Assembly (NCBI RefSeq): GCF_004115975.1
Contig: NZ_SDDZ01000001.1
Location: forward strand, 124,001 to 188,000
Direction: 5' to 3'
Origin: Gelidibacter gilvus
GTDB taxonomy: Bacteria; Bacteroidota; Bacteroidia; Flavobacteriales; Flavobacteriaceae
Length of the DNA stretch: 64,000 bases
Shown here in pieces: positions 44,293-52,523 of this stretch (positions are counted from its first letter, which is position 1; every line of letters starts with the position of its first letter). The translations under genes were made by a program, and so were the position numbers. A model generated the notes under the pieces. It saw only the letters and a list, made by a program, of their open reading frames with translations. It had not been told where the DNA came from and made no database searches.

Positions 44293-44300
44293 TATCTTTG
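44293..44300 (+). promoter_or_regulatory. Promoter -7 element of the bacilliredoxin gene
   Basis: TATCTTTG, the Bacteroidota TAnnTTTG form, followed by CAGTCC and a small hairpin CCCGAACTTCGGG (44305-44317) in the leader. No clear TTG lies at the usual upstream distance. Confidence 0.55.
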
Positions 44301-44349
44301 CAGTCCCGAACTTCGGGATTAATTATTAATCTTTTAAATATTATAATAT

Positions 44350-44760
44350 ATGTATCCAGCAGAATTAGTAAAACCAATGCGAGAAGACTTGACCAAGGTT
44401 GGATTTGAAGAATTACATACCGCTCAAGACGTTGATACCGCTTTAGCGAAAGAGGGCACTACCTTATTAGTCATAAATTCAGTTTGTGGCTGCGCGGCTG
44501 CAAATGCACGCCCGGGAGCGCGAATGAGTTTGCAAAACGAAAAACATCCTGACCATACAGTAACTGTATTTGCAGGCGTTGACAAAGATGCTGTTGCCCA
44601 AGCTAGACAGCACATGGTTCCATTTCCTCCAAGCTCACCAAGTATGGCTTTGTTTAAAGATGGCGAATTGGTGCACATGTTAGAGCGTCATCATATCGAA
44701 GGAAGACCTGCAGAATTGATTGCAGAAAACCTTGTGGATGCTTATAACCAGTATTGTTAA
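44350..44760 (+). CDS. Bacilliredoxin (BrxA/BrxB, YphP/YqiW family)
   Basis: A 136-residue thiol-disulfide protein with the unusual Cys-Gly-Cys active site in NSVCGCAAANARPG (about residues 48-50). The family removes bacillithiol from mixed disulfides on proteins after oxidative stress; in Bacteroidota it implies use of bacillithiol or a similar thiol. Length and motif match the family. It has its own promoter and terminator. Confidence 0.94.
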   Translation: MYPAELVKPMREDLTKVGFEELHTAQDVDTALAKEGTTLLVINSVCGCAAANARPGARMSLQNEKHPDHTVTVFAGVDKDAVAQARQHMVPFPPSSPSMALFKDGELVHMLERHHIEGRPAELIAENLVDAYNQYC

Positions 44761-44809
44761 AAAGCAAGCAGCTTGAAGCACGAAGCTTGAAGTTTTAGAT
44801 TTAAATTTT

Positions 44810-44843
44810 AAAAACCACGGTAAATCTATCGTGGTTTTTTTGT
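44810..44843 (+). terminator. Terminator of the bacilliredoxin gene
   Basis: AAAAACCACGG (44810-44820) pairs with TCGTGGTTTTTTT around TAAATCTA. The spacer before it holds the direct repeat GCTTGAAGCACGAAGCTTGAAG (44771-44792), a common dispersed element. Confidence 0.9.
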
Positions 44844-44894
44844 TCATACGCAACCATTTAGAACAAAATGCATCTTCATTAAAAGCACTTTATT

Positions 44895-45290
44895 ATGAGA
44901 AAATCAACATTTGTTTTAAAATTAGCTGTTCTGTTCCTATTACTAACCGCTTTTACCTGTGATGATCAGGATGACAGGTCCTGCGAAGACTATGTTTCAA
45001 AACTAGAAGACATAAGAACTAAGATTGAAACTCTTGTCGAAACTTCCGAATGTAATAAAGATTTAGAATGTCATTTTTTGGCGTTTGGGAGCAAACCCTG
45101 CGGCGGACCGTGGAGTTACTTAGTCTATTCTACAGCCATAGACACTTTGGAACTCCGAAGTCTCGTGGATGCTTATAACAAAATGGAACAAGAGTATAAT
45201 GTGGCCTGTCAACAATATTCAGATTGCATGTTCGTAAGTCCACCCCTTCGATTGGAATGTGAAAACAATAAATGCATTGCCATTTATTAA
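44895..45290 (+). CDS. Cys-rich putative lipoprotein, unknown function
   Basis: A 131-residue protein with an N-terminal hydrophobic segment ending in a lipobox-like LTAFTC (Cys22). The mature part has eight or nine further cysteines, many spaced for disulfides (SECNKDLECHF; PCGGPWSYLVYST; NVACQQYSDCMF; ECENNKC). I recognise no function. A cysteine-stabilised periplasmic or surface lipoprotein is the best description. It lies between the bacilliredoxin and an acyltransferase on the same strand, 35 bp before the latter. Confidence 0.8.
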   Translation: MRKSTFVLKLAVLFLLLTAFTCDDQDDRSCEDYVSKLEDIRTKIETLVETSECNKDLECHFLAFGSKPCGGPWSYLVYSTAIDTLELRSLVDAYNKMEQEYNVACQQYSDCMFVSPPLRLECENNKCIAIY

Positions 45291-45325
45291 TAGGTTTTTA
45301 GGTTGAGTTTTTCTTAATTTGTAGC

Positions 45326-46063
45326 ATGCGAAAAATATTGGCTTATCCTTTGACCGTTTTATATTTCATTTGTTTTGGAATCACTCTGATTGTATTCCAT
45401 CCCATTCAATGGATTTGCTTCAATGTGTTTGGTTATCAAGCGCATAAAATTAGCGTGGATTGGCTTCAGTTTTTTTTGATACGCTGCCTTAATGTTTTAG
45501 GAACGCGATTCACCTTCACCAACCCTTATGATATTGACACAGACCAACCGCTTATCATTGTGGCCAACCATCAAAGTATGTACGACATTTCTCCAATTAT
45601 GTGGTATATGCGCAAGCATCATCCCAAATTTATTTCAAAAAAAGAACTGGGGAGAGGTATCCCAAGTGTTTCTTACAACTTACGTCATGGGGGCTCCGTA
45701 TTGATCGATCGTAAAAATCCGAGGCAAGCCATAACTGCCATTATGAAGTTTGGTGAATATATCGAAAACAACAAACGCGCTGCCGTTATTTTTCCGGAAG
45801 GCACGAGAAGTAAAACAGGTGTTCCAAAACCTTTTCAAACAAAAGGATTGGAAATGATGATCAAAAAAGCCCCTTCGGCTACCATAGTTCCTATCAGTAT
45901 CAACAATTCCTGGAAAATGTTGCGCTACGGAAAATTTCCTATGGGGATTGGAAATCATTTGAAATTCACTGTACATCAACCTATCAAAATTGCTACCTTT
46001 GTAGATAAGCAAGAATTAATCCGATCTGTTGAAGAGACGATTTCTTCTAATATTCATCCTTAA
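45326..46063 (+). CDS. plsC: 1-acyl-sn-glycerol-3-phosphate acyltransferase
   Basis: A 245-residue membrane-bound enzyme that makes phosphatidic acid. The acyltransferase motifs are present: NHQSMYDISP (NHx4D, about residues 82-88), the acceptor motif GSVLIDRKNPRQA and FPEGTRSKTG (about 157-166), then VPISINNSW. An N-terminal hydrophobic region (about 5-35) anchors it. The acyl-ACP desaturase gene follows 12 bp later, so the pair probably adjusts membrane phospholipid acyl chains together. Confidence 0.93.
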   Translation: MRKILAYPLTVLYFICFGITLIVFHPIQWICFNVFGYQAHKISVDWLQFFLIRCLNVLGTRFTFTNPYDIDTDQPLIIVANHQSMYDISPIMWYMRKHHPKFISKKELGRGIPSVSYNLRHGGSVLIDRKNPRQAITAIMKFGEYIENNKRAAVIFPEGTRSKTGVPKPFQTKGLEMMIKKAPSATIVPISINNSWKMLRYGKFPMGIGNHLKFTVHQPIKIATFVDKQELIRSVEETISSNIHP

Positions 46064-46075
46064 AATTACAAGATT

Positions 46076-47065
46076 ATGTCTTTAAAAAATGTGAGATTAG
46101 AAGTGATGCAACACTTGGAAAAAGACGTCGAATCACTTATAGAAAAATATTTAATTCCCATAGATAAAATTTGGCAGCCCACCGATTTTTTACCAGATTC
46201 AGAAAGCGACAGCTTTTATGACGATGTTAGGGAAATTCGTGAATTGTCCAAAGACTTACCCTATGACTTTTGGGTGGTTTTAGTGGGTGATATGATTACG
46301 GAAGAAGCTTTACCAACTTACGAATCGTGGTTGATGGATGTAGAAGGTGTGGATCAGGTAGGCCGAAATTCGTGGGGAAAATGGGTACGCCATTGGACTG
46401 CTGAAGAAAACAGACATGGAGATGTGCTCAACAAGTATCTTTACTTGTCTGGTCGCGTGAATATGAGAGAAATTGAAAAGACGACACAACATTTAATTGC
46501 TGACGGATTTGATATTGGCACCGATAGAGATCCTTATAAAAACTTTATTTATACCAGTTTCCAAGAATTGGCCACTTATGTTTCTCATAATCGTGTGGGA
46601 AAAATGGCTAGAGAAAAAGGCAATAGATCACTCGCTAGAATGTGTAATATCATTGCCGGCGATGAGATGCGTCACCACCATGCCTACTCTGAATTTGTAG
46701 AACGCATTTTCGCGGTAGATCCTAACCAAATGATGATTGCCTTTCAAACCATGATGAAGCAGAAAATCACCATGCCTGCACATTTCCTGAGAGAATCTGG
46801 TAATGAAATAGGAACCGCCTTTGAAGAATTCTCCAATACTGCACAACGGATAGGGGTTTATACTTCTGCGGATTATGTCGATATTTTGGAAAAACTGATC
46901 GCCCGTTGGGAAATTGGCAATATTAAAAATCTTTCTGACGACGCCGAAAAAGCTAGAGATTATCTCATGAAACTTCCTGACCGTATGAAACGTTTGGCAG
47001 ACCGTATGAGAATTCCTGAAAACTCTTATCAATTTAAATGGGTGGAACCTGCTAGTCTAAAATAA
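46076..47065 (+). CDS. Acyl-ACP desaturase (soluble diiron, FA_desaturase_2)
   Basis: A 329-residue soluble diiron enzyme that inserts a double bond in acyl-ACP. The two iron-binding EENRHGD and DEMRHHH motifs (ExxH type, about residues 105-111 and 200-206) are intact. The N-terminus resembles plant stearoyl-ACP desaturase (EKDVESLIEKYLIPIDKIWQP). It follows plsC by 12 bp, consistent with oxygen-dependent desaturation supplying phospholipid synthesis, and is followed by a terminator. Confidence 0.93.
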   Translation: MSLKNVRLEVMQHLEKDVESLIEKYLIPIDKIWQPTDFLPDSESDSFYDDVREIRELSKDLPYDFWVVLVGDMITEEALPTYESWLMDVEGVDQVGRNSWGKWVRHWTAEENRHGDVLNKYLYLSGRVNMREIEKTTQHLIADGFDIGTDRDPYKNFIYTSFQELATYVSHNRVGKMAREKGNRSLARMCNIIAGDEMRHHHAYSEFVERIFAVDPNQMMIAFQTMMKQKITMPAHFLRESGNEIGTAFEEFSNTAQRIGVYTSADYVDILEKLIARWEIGNIKNLSDDAEKARDYLMKLPDRMKRLADRMRIPENSYQFKWVEPASLK

Positions 47066-47083
47066 CCTAGTACAAAAACATAC

Positions 47084-47119
47084 AAAATTCCTTTTAACTA
47101 TCTAAAAGGAATTTTTTAT
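47084..47119 (+). terminator. Terminator after the desaturase gene
   Basis: AAATTCCTTTTA (47085-47096) pairs with TAAAAGGAATTT (47103-47114), followed by T-rich sequence. Confidence 0.88.
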
Positions 47120-47126
47120 TTAAGAT

Positions 47127-47780
47127 ATGACTGAAGATCTGATAATAGAGAAAACCATCGCTTTCGTAAAAGAAAAATTAAAGAATGCCGAAGGCGGTCA
47201 CGATTGGTTTCACATTGAACGGGTTTATAAAAATGCCTTATTGATTGCGAAGAATGAAGACGTTGATGTTTTCGTGGTAAAGCTCGGCGCACTTCTTCAT
47301 GATATTGCCGACAGTAAATTCCATAATGGGGATGAAACCGTCGGACCAAAGATCGCCCGTCAGTTTTTAACGACCGTCGATGTGGATGCTGTAGTTATGG
47401 ATCACGTCATCAAGATCATTGAGAACATCTCCTTTGGTGGTGGCAATGAAGTTCAAAAATTCAAATCCCCGGAACTTGATGTCGTCCAAGATGCCGACCG
47501 ATTGGATGCCTTAGGCGCTATCGGCATTGCACGAACGTTCAATTATGGTGGCTTTAAAAATAGAACCCTTTACGATCCTTCAATACTTCCAAATTTGGAC
47601 ATGTCCAAAGAAGAGTATAAAGCTTCAAATGCACCAACCATTAATCATTTTTATGAAAAGCTATTGTTGTTAAAAGACATGATGAACACCAAAACAGGAC
47701 GTAAAATCGCTTTAGAGCGGCACCAATTTATGGTGCAATTTCTTGAGCAATTTTATGCGGAGTGGGATGGCGAAAAATAA
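47127..47780 (+). CDS. HD-domain phosphohydrolase
   Basis: A 217-residue metal-dependent phosphohydrolase with the HD pattern: His in DWFHIERVYKNA (about residue 33), His-Asp in GALLHDIADSKFH (about 61-62) and Asp in VQDADRLDALGA (about 120). The arrangement resembles YedJ-like single-domain HD proteins. The substrate, perhaps a nucleotide, is unknown. Transcription probably starts in the space after the terminator that precedes it. Confidence 0.9.
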   Translation: MTEDLIIEKTIAFVKEKLKNAEGGHDWFHIERVYKNALLIAKNEDVDVFVVKLGALLHDIADSKFHNGDETVGPKIARQFLTTVDVDAVVMDHVIKIIENISFGGGNEVQKFKSPELDVVQDADRLDALGAIGIARTFNYGGFKNRTLYDPSILPNLDMSKEEYKASNAPTINHFYEKLLLLKDMMNTKTGRKIALERHQFMVQFLEQFYAEWDGEK

Positions 47781-47782
47781 GA

Positions 47783-47831
47783 GACCTAACAGGTTTTACC
47801 TGTCCGCCGAAGGAGGAAAACCTGTGAGGTC
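47783..47831. repeat. Inverted repeat between convergent genes
   Basis: GACCTAACAGGTTTT (47783-47797) pairs with AAAACCTGTGAGGTC (47817-47831), one mismatch, around a CCTGTCCGCCGAAGGAGG core. It may act as a bidirectional terminator between the HD and TraB genes, and it looks like a dispersed flavobacterial spacer repeat. Confidence 0.8.
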
Positions 47832-47868
47832 TGGAGAAAATTAAGTTGCTTAAGCTGTTTAGTGGATC

Positions 47869-48735
47869 TTAATCCATTACTGGCGTCACCCTATAACCCG
47901 CTTCTCTTAATAGGTTGACAACACCTTGATCTCCTCCAAGATGAGCTGCACCAACACCATAAAATGTAGGAGCCTCTTTAGAGAATTTAGCAATTTCTGG
48001 AATCCAATTGTTATTTCTTTCATCTAAAAATTTCTCCATCATTACAATATCACCTTTCATATATTCATCCATATAACCATACATTGCCTCAATATCTTCG
48101 GAAACGTAGAGTTGTGCCATTTTGTTAAAAATCTCAGCATTTTCCTCTGGCTTGCTAATCATTTCAACAAGATCATCTATCTGTTTTTCATAAGGTGCGG
48201 CATCGAAAACAGCTACTTGAGATGCGAGAGTTTCTAAGCCCTCAATTTCCTTATTGGCTTCTTTTGCCATTTGCATCAAGGTCATTTCAAAACTTGCCAA
48301 AGGTTCATCCACCGATGCCATTATAATAACAGACATGAGCATAAAGGGTTTCATGGTGCTATACATTGGCATGCCGTTTCCCGTTTTTTCCTTTAAAAAG
48401 TTATCCAATAATTCGTACTCACTCTCGTCCATGTAAGACTTCAGCTCTGTTCCTTTCTCTAAATAAGAATGCGCCATCATATCTTTCATAAATTCTGGAC
48501 CTGTCATATCTAATTCCAAAACAACTTGTTCAGAGGCTTCAAATGCAGATTTCACTTTGTCTTTCAACTGAAAGTCTTTTTGCGGAATAAGGTGCATAGT
48601 GCCAAAAAGATAGGAAGTCTTGATGTTGTCTCCCTCAATTTTCCAAAGGTTTGAACTCTTGTTTTCCTGAGCACTTAACGTCAAAGAAAGTATGCTCAGG
48701 GTTACGGTTACAATGATTTTTACTAATGTATTCAT
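47869..48735 (-). CDS. TraB/GumN-family protein, exported
   Basis: A 288-residue protein with a signal peptide (about 1-22, LTLSAQ). The TraB/GumN domain covers the rest, with the paired motifs YLFGTMHLIPQ near residue 43 and the C-terminal YGVGAAHLGGDQGVVNLLREAGY near 255-280, and the acidic VVLELDMTG. Relatives are thought to be membrane-linked metal-dependent proteases, but the reaction is not settled. It is the last gene of a three-gene unit with a 129-residue membrane-anchored protein and a 34-residue membrane peptide. Confidence 0.9.
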   Translation of the reverse strand: MNTLVKIIVTVTLSILSLTLSAQENKSSNLWKIEGDNIKTSYLFGTMHLIPQKDFQLKDKVKSAFEASEQVVLELDMTGPEFMKDMMAHSYLEKGTELKSYMDESEYELLDNFLKEKTGNGMPMYSTMKPFMLMSVIIMASVDEPLASFEMTLMQMAKEANKEIEGLETLASQVAVFDAAPYEKQIDDLVEMISKPEENAEIFNKMAQLYVSEDIEAMYGYMDEYMKGDIVMMEKFLDERNNNWIPEIAKFSKEAPTFYGVGAAHLGGDQGVVNLLREAGYRVTPVMD

Positions 48736-48756
48736 AATTTTATATAGTGCTTAAAG

Positions 48757-48861
48757 TTAAAATAATAATTCTAATGTGAAATAAATAGCTACTCCTGCTA
48801 CAATACCAAGGAGAAATTTAATAGTTCTGATTTTTTGATTTGTTTTTTGATCTACTTTCAT
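48757..48861 (-). CDS. 34-residue membrane peptide in the TraB operon
   Basis: A 34-codon frame on the minus strand from the ATG at 48861. It starts with a hydrophilic basic head (KVDQKTNQKIRTIK) and then one membrane segment (FLLGIVAGVAIYFTLELLF). It begins 2 bp after the stop codon of the upstream 129-residue gene and ends 21 bp before the TraB-like gene, so it is well placed as a translated member of that operon. No family is recognised. Confidence 0.65.
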   Translation of the reverse strand: MKVDQKTNQKIRTIKFLLGIVAGVAIYFTLELLF

Positions 48862-48863
48862 AA

Positions 48864-49253
48864 CTATTTAATTTTGCCGTTAGCGATGGTTATTTTTCGT
48901 TTTCCACTTTCAGATATAAAATCCAGGGTCATAAGATCAATGGATTCAAATCGAATCACCTTGGCTTTCAACAATCCATCAATACGTGCTACTTCAGCAT
49001 CAAAATTGGCATAGTCACAATTAGTAAGTTGATAGGCTACATTTGACGATGTGAAGCCATCATCTTTATTGTATTGTATTCCGTGTGAATATGTTGTTCT
49101 CGCAATGCTCTCGCAATTGCAATGTTCTTCTAAAACCGTTTGAATCTGATCTGTAAGGTCATGGTTTTTTTCAAAGGTCTTGACCGTTTTTCCAACACCA
49201 AATCCAACCACTCCAAAGACGATAAAAATGAGGATGAGTTTTTTTGCTTTCAT
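48864..49253 (-). CDS. Membrane-anchored protein of unknown function, TraB operon
   Basis: A 129-residue protein with one N-terminal membrane segment (KLILIFIVFGVVGFGVG, about residues 5-20). The extracytoplasmic part has a CNC pair (about residues 46-48) and a later Cys in NCDYANF. It is first in a three-gene unit with the 34-residue membrane peptide and the TraB-family protein. No known family is recognised; exported small domains of this size often bind a partner, but nothing in the sequence says which. Confidence 0.75.
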   Translation of the reverse strand: MKAKKLILIFIVFGVVGFGVGKTVKTFEKNHDLTDQIQTVLEEHCNCESIARTTYSHGIQYNKDDGFTSSNVAYQLTNCDYANFDAEVARIDGLLKAKVIRFESIDLMTLDFISESGKRKITIANGKIK

Positions 49254-49420
49254 AATAATTTAGGTTTAAATGATTCATGTTTCTGAAATCAAATTTCCGG
49301 CAATTAAACTCCTTAAACAAGACAAGCTCCCCGAGATTTAGAAAAATGGGGATGCTTTTTTAGTATATAACTAACTGATTTTTAGTCTTTAAAATTTGTA
49401 AACTCGAAGATCCTAGAATT

Positions 49421-49471
49421 AAAAACCCTCAACCCTAAATTTATAAAATTAGGGTAAAAGAAGGGGTTTTT
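49421..49471 (-). terminator. Hairpin terminator region of the TPR-AraC gene
   Basis: An outer stem AAAAACCC (49421-49428) with GGGGTTTTT (49463-49471) encloses an inner stem ACCCTAA/TTAGGGT. On the minus strand the T-run follows the outer stem. Confidence 0.65.
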
Positions 49472-51176
49472 ACTTTAAACTTTTAAGTTGTTTTATGTAA
49501 AAAGAAGGGTTTAAACCTGTGTTTTGCTTAAAGTATTTGGTAAAGGAGTCGGCACTTTTGTAACCCAAATCTTCGGAAATGGATTGGATTGAAAACGATC
49601 TGAAGCGTGAATCATTCTCCAATCTTACAATGGCATAATTAATACGAAGGTCGTTGATATATGTGTTGAAGTTTTTTTGATAATGCGAATTGACAACTTT
49701 GGACAAATAAGAGGTATTGGTTTTTATTTTCTTAGCCACGTTATAAGCATTGCACTCCTGTTTTAAAAAATACTCTTGAGCCTCTAATTTTTGCAAACCT
49801 GCTAAAATCTGTTGGGTGACGTCATCGCTCACATCTGAAGTAGCATTCTCATCCAGCACCTCATCTTTTGTGTCCACTATTTGCGTCTTTTCTTCAGTTT
49901 TTAAGGTGTTTAATTTGAGATGGAGATTATTAAATTTTTCTTCATTTTTTTTCTTATTTCTGTAAAATATCAGAAGGAGAATAAGTAAACCTAAAATCAC
50001 TAAAGTCGCCGCCAATCCTAAATACTTAAAATGACTCTGTTGGTTCTGTTTTTCAGATTTCAGTTGTAGCAGTTCCTCTTGAAATTCCTCAATCTTCTTT
50101 TGATTGAAATTTGTATCAATGATCTGATTGAGATCTTTTTTGGAATTATGCTTTTGTATGTATTTTTCAAAGTAATAATTCGCTTTTTCGTAATCACCTT
50201 TTTCCTTATAGGCTTTTGCTAATAACTCATAATTGGCGTCATTATTAGAATAGTTTAAGCTGTCACGCTCGGTCAAGGCAACAGAATTCTCCAAAATGGC
50301 AATCACTTCATCAAAGTTTTTCACCTGATAATAAACAGAGGCCAATGAAAATCTCGCTTGCATCAGGGTTATTTTATTACCCATCTCAAGGTTCATCGAA
50401 TCTGCTCGATATAAATTTTCAAAAGCCTTTTCAAATTGATTTTTTTCAGCATAGGCAGTGCCCAAAAACCTGTAAATACCGGTTATTGAGAATTGATCAT
50501 TTTGAATTTTAGCTTGCTTTAGGGCGCGCTCGGCGTAAAATAAAACAGAATCTGGTTGTTTCAAATTCGTGAACACGATGGCATGCAACATGTTGTTTTT
50601 GGCTAAAATCTCATTTTTCAGGTCACTTTCATCTTCAAGAATTACCTTTCTGCCCTCTTTCAGGATTGCAAGTGCTTCATCATAGTTGCCTATCTGGTCT
50701 TTAAAATAAGCCAAATTGTGTTTGACGCTTACTGTTTTTAAGGTGAATTTATGATCTTCAGAAATACGTATGGCTTCAAAATACGCAGGAAGGACCTTAT
50801 CGTAGACTCCTAAATCAGAATGAATGTTTCCTAAAGAATTGTAGACACTTATTTGTAATTCTGGATTGTCAACTTTATCTAAAAGTTTTTCTGCAGAAAG
50901 TTGATTCTCCAAAGCGAGATTTAAATTTCCCAGTATGCGGTTGGACTCACCCATAAAATTAAGTGCCGTGCATTGGGTTTCGTAATCGTTTGTCTTTTCA
51001 GATTTTTTTAAAAGATACTTGCTGTAAGCAATGGAGGTTTTTGGATTTGACCTTATATTATCCACAATTAATTGCTTGAGTTCAGCGGTAGATCTATTTC
51101 CTAAAGTGTCCTTTTCTTGGGCATTTAAACTTAAAGCACCAATTAATAAAACGATAAATAGAAGTTGTTTACTCAT
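49470..51176 (-). CDS. TPR-transmembrane-AraC regulator
   Basis: A 568-residue regulator of a type common in Bacteroidota. The signal/anchor start (MSKQLLFIVLLIGALSLNAQ) is followed by TPR repeats over about residues 45-340 (YFEAIRISEDHKFTLKTVSVKHN and similar). A membrane helix lies at about 378-398 (LGLAATLVILGLLILLLIFYR), then a linker. An AraC-type helix-turn-helix fills the C-terminus (about 465-568, YLSKVVNSHYQKNFNTYIN and SEDLGYKSADSFTKYFKQ). The TPR part is probably periplasmic and senses an unknown signal that is passed to the cytoplasmic DNA-binding part. Targets are unknown. Confidence 0.92.
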   Translation of the reverse strand: MSKQLLFIVLLIGALSLNAQEKDTLGNRSTAELKQLIVDNIRSNPKTSIAYSKYLLKKSEKTNDYETQCTALNFMGESNRILGNLNLALENQLSAEKLLDKVDNPELQISVYNSLGNIHSDLGVYDKVLPAYFEAIRISEDHKFTLKTVSVKHNLAYFKDQIGNYDEALAILKEGRKVILEDESDLKNEILAKNNMLHAIVFTNLKQPDSVLFYAERALKQAKIQNDQFSITGIYRFLGTAYAEKNQFEKAFENLYRADSMNLEMGNKITLMQARFSLASVYYQVKNFDEVIAILENSVALTERDSLNYSNNDANYELLAKAYKEKGDYEKANYYFEKYIQKHNSKKDLNQIIDTNFNQKKIEEFQEELLQLKSEKQNQQSHFKYLGLAATLVILGLLILLLIFYRNKKKNEEKFNNLHLKLNTLKTEEKTQIVDTKDEVLDENATSDVSDDVTQQILAGLQKLEAQEYFLKQECNAYNVAKKIKTNTSYLSKVVNSHYQKNFNTYINDLRINYAIVRLENDSRFRSFSIQSISEDLGYKSADSFTKYFKQNTGLNPSFYIKQLKSLK

Positions 51177-51214
51177 TAAAAATGGACGTAAAAATACGAT
51201 GTCAAATATAAGGA

Positions 51215-52288
51215 TTAAAATAACTTTAGCTGCCCATCCTTAAACTGTTCGTGAAGCGACGTGTTCAGTTTTGGCATCGATTTATCCTTGAAATATTTAA
51301 GCTTCGCCAGTTTGACCATGTCGTTGATTTGTTTGGCAATCTCACCTTCACCGTGCATGCGTGTTCCAATACGCGAGTCATTCAAACTCCCACCATGGCA
51401 ACTCTCAATTTGATGCAACACTTTGTCTGCCCGATCGGGCATTGTTTTTTTAATCCAATCTGTGAAAATTTCACCAATAGCACCGTTCAATCTCACAATG
51501 GTATGACCCATGCTCAAAGCACCCATTTCTGAGACTTTCTTTGCCAGTGCCAATACCTCATGACTGTTAATTGAAGGAATAATGGGCGCCATCATCACAT
51601 TAACCGGAATGCCATGTTCTGATAAGATTTTTACCGTTTCCAATCGCTTTTTGATGGTTGCCGTTCTGGGTTCCAATATCCGTCTCGTGTCCTCAGAAAG
51701 CGACGTGATGGATATATTGACCGCTATCAAATTGTCTTTTGCCAGTTCTTTTAGTAAATCCAAATCACGAAGAATCATTGCATTTTTAGTAATTATGCCC
51801 ACCGGATGTTTATACTTTAAAAACACTTCCAAACATCTTCGTGTGATATCAAATTGTTTTTCAGCGGGTTGGTAACAATCCGTATTTCCAGACATCACAA
51901 TTGGATGGGCTTCCCAACTTTTTCTTTTGATGAATTTTTCCAACAAGAGCGGTGCCTCCTTTTTTACCAAAATCCGACGTTCAAAATCCAAGCCCGCGCT
52001 ATAGCCCCAAAATTCATGCGTGTTTCTTGCATAACAATAGATGCACCCGTGTTCGCAACCTTGGTATATATTCATGGAGTACCCCATGCCTACGTCGGGG
52101 CTTTTAACTTTATTGACAATCGTTTTTGGAAAAACCTCGAGGAAGAGCGTTCTGTTTTTATCGGCTTCTTCACCTTCCTTGGCACAGAATTCAAGGAAAT
52201 CATCACGAATTTCATGACTTAGTTCGAAGAAGCGATTAGGCACGTTAATTTGTGCTCCACGACCTTTTAAGGTAGGATTTGGGTCCAT
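51215..52288 (-). CDS. Radical SAM protein of the PA0069/SPL-like family
   Basis: A 357-residue radical SAM enzyme with the cluster motif Cys-x3-Cys-x2-Cys in YQGCEHGCIYCYAR (about residues 77-84). The C-terminal part has no second Cys cluster that I can see, as in the PA0069 subfamily related to spore photoproduct lyase. The substrate is not established. It starts 235 bp upstream of the divergent S46 peptidase gene and lies 38 bp before the TPR-AraC gene on the same strand. Confidence 0.91.
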   Translation of the reverse strand: MDPNPTLKGRGAQINVPNRFFELSHEIRDDFLEFCAKEGEEADKNRTLFLEVFPKTIVNKVKSPDVGMGYSMNIYQGCEHGCIYCYARNTHEFWGYSAGLDFERRILVKKEAPLLLEKFIKRKSWEAHPIVMSGNTDCYQPAEKQFDITRRCLEVFLKYKHPVGIITKNAMILRDLDLLKELAKDNLIAVNISITSLSEDTRRILEPRTATIKKRLETVKILSEHGIPVNVMMAPIIPSINSHEVLALAKKVSEMGALSMGHTIVRLNGAIGEIFTDWIKKTMPDRADKVLHQIESCHGGSLNDSRIGTRMHGEGEIAKQINDMVKLAKLKYFKDKSMPKLNTSLHEQFKDGQLKLF

Positions 52289-52523
52289 AATTATAGTTTT
52301 ATTGATGATTCCCGTCGTTAGGACGAGAGTTTAAAGTTACTACCAAAGTCATCTATTTGATGGCTACAGAATGTAGAAACTTAAATTATCACCTCATTAT
52401 GAAACACATATACTTTAGATACTTGTTCACATCCATTAAATTATAACAAGGTTTTAACAGTTTCAAAGACCTTAAACCATATAAAAATTCAATATTTTTG
52501 GCACTCACAAATAATTTAAAAAC

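Noticed and set aside
49326-49365. Terminator-like hairpin GCTCCCC ... GGGGATGCTTTTTT on the plus strand
   Set aside because: No plus-strand gene ends here; may be an antisense or chance structure. Not enough to call a transcript.
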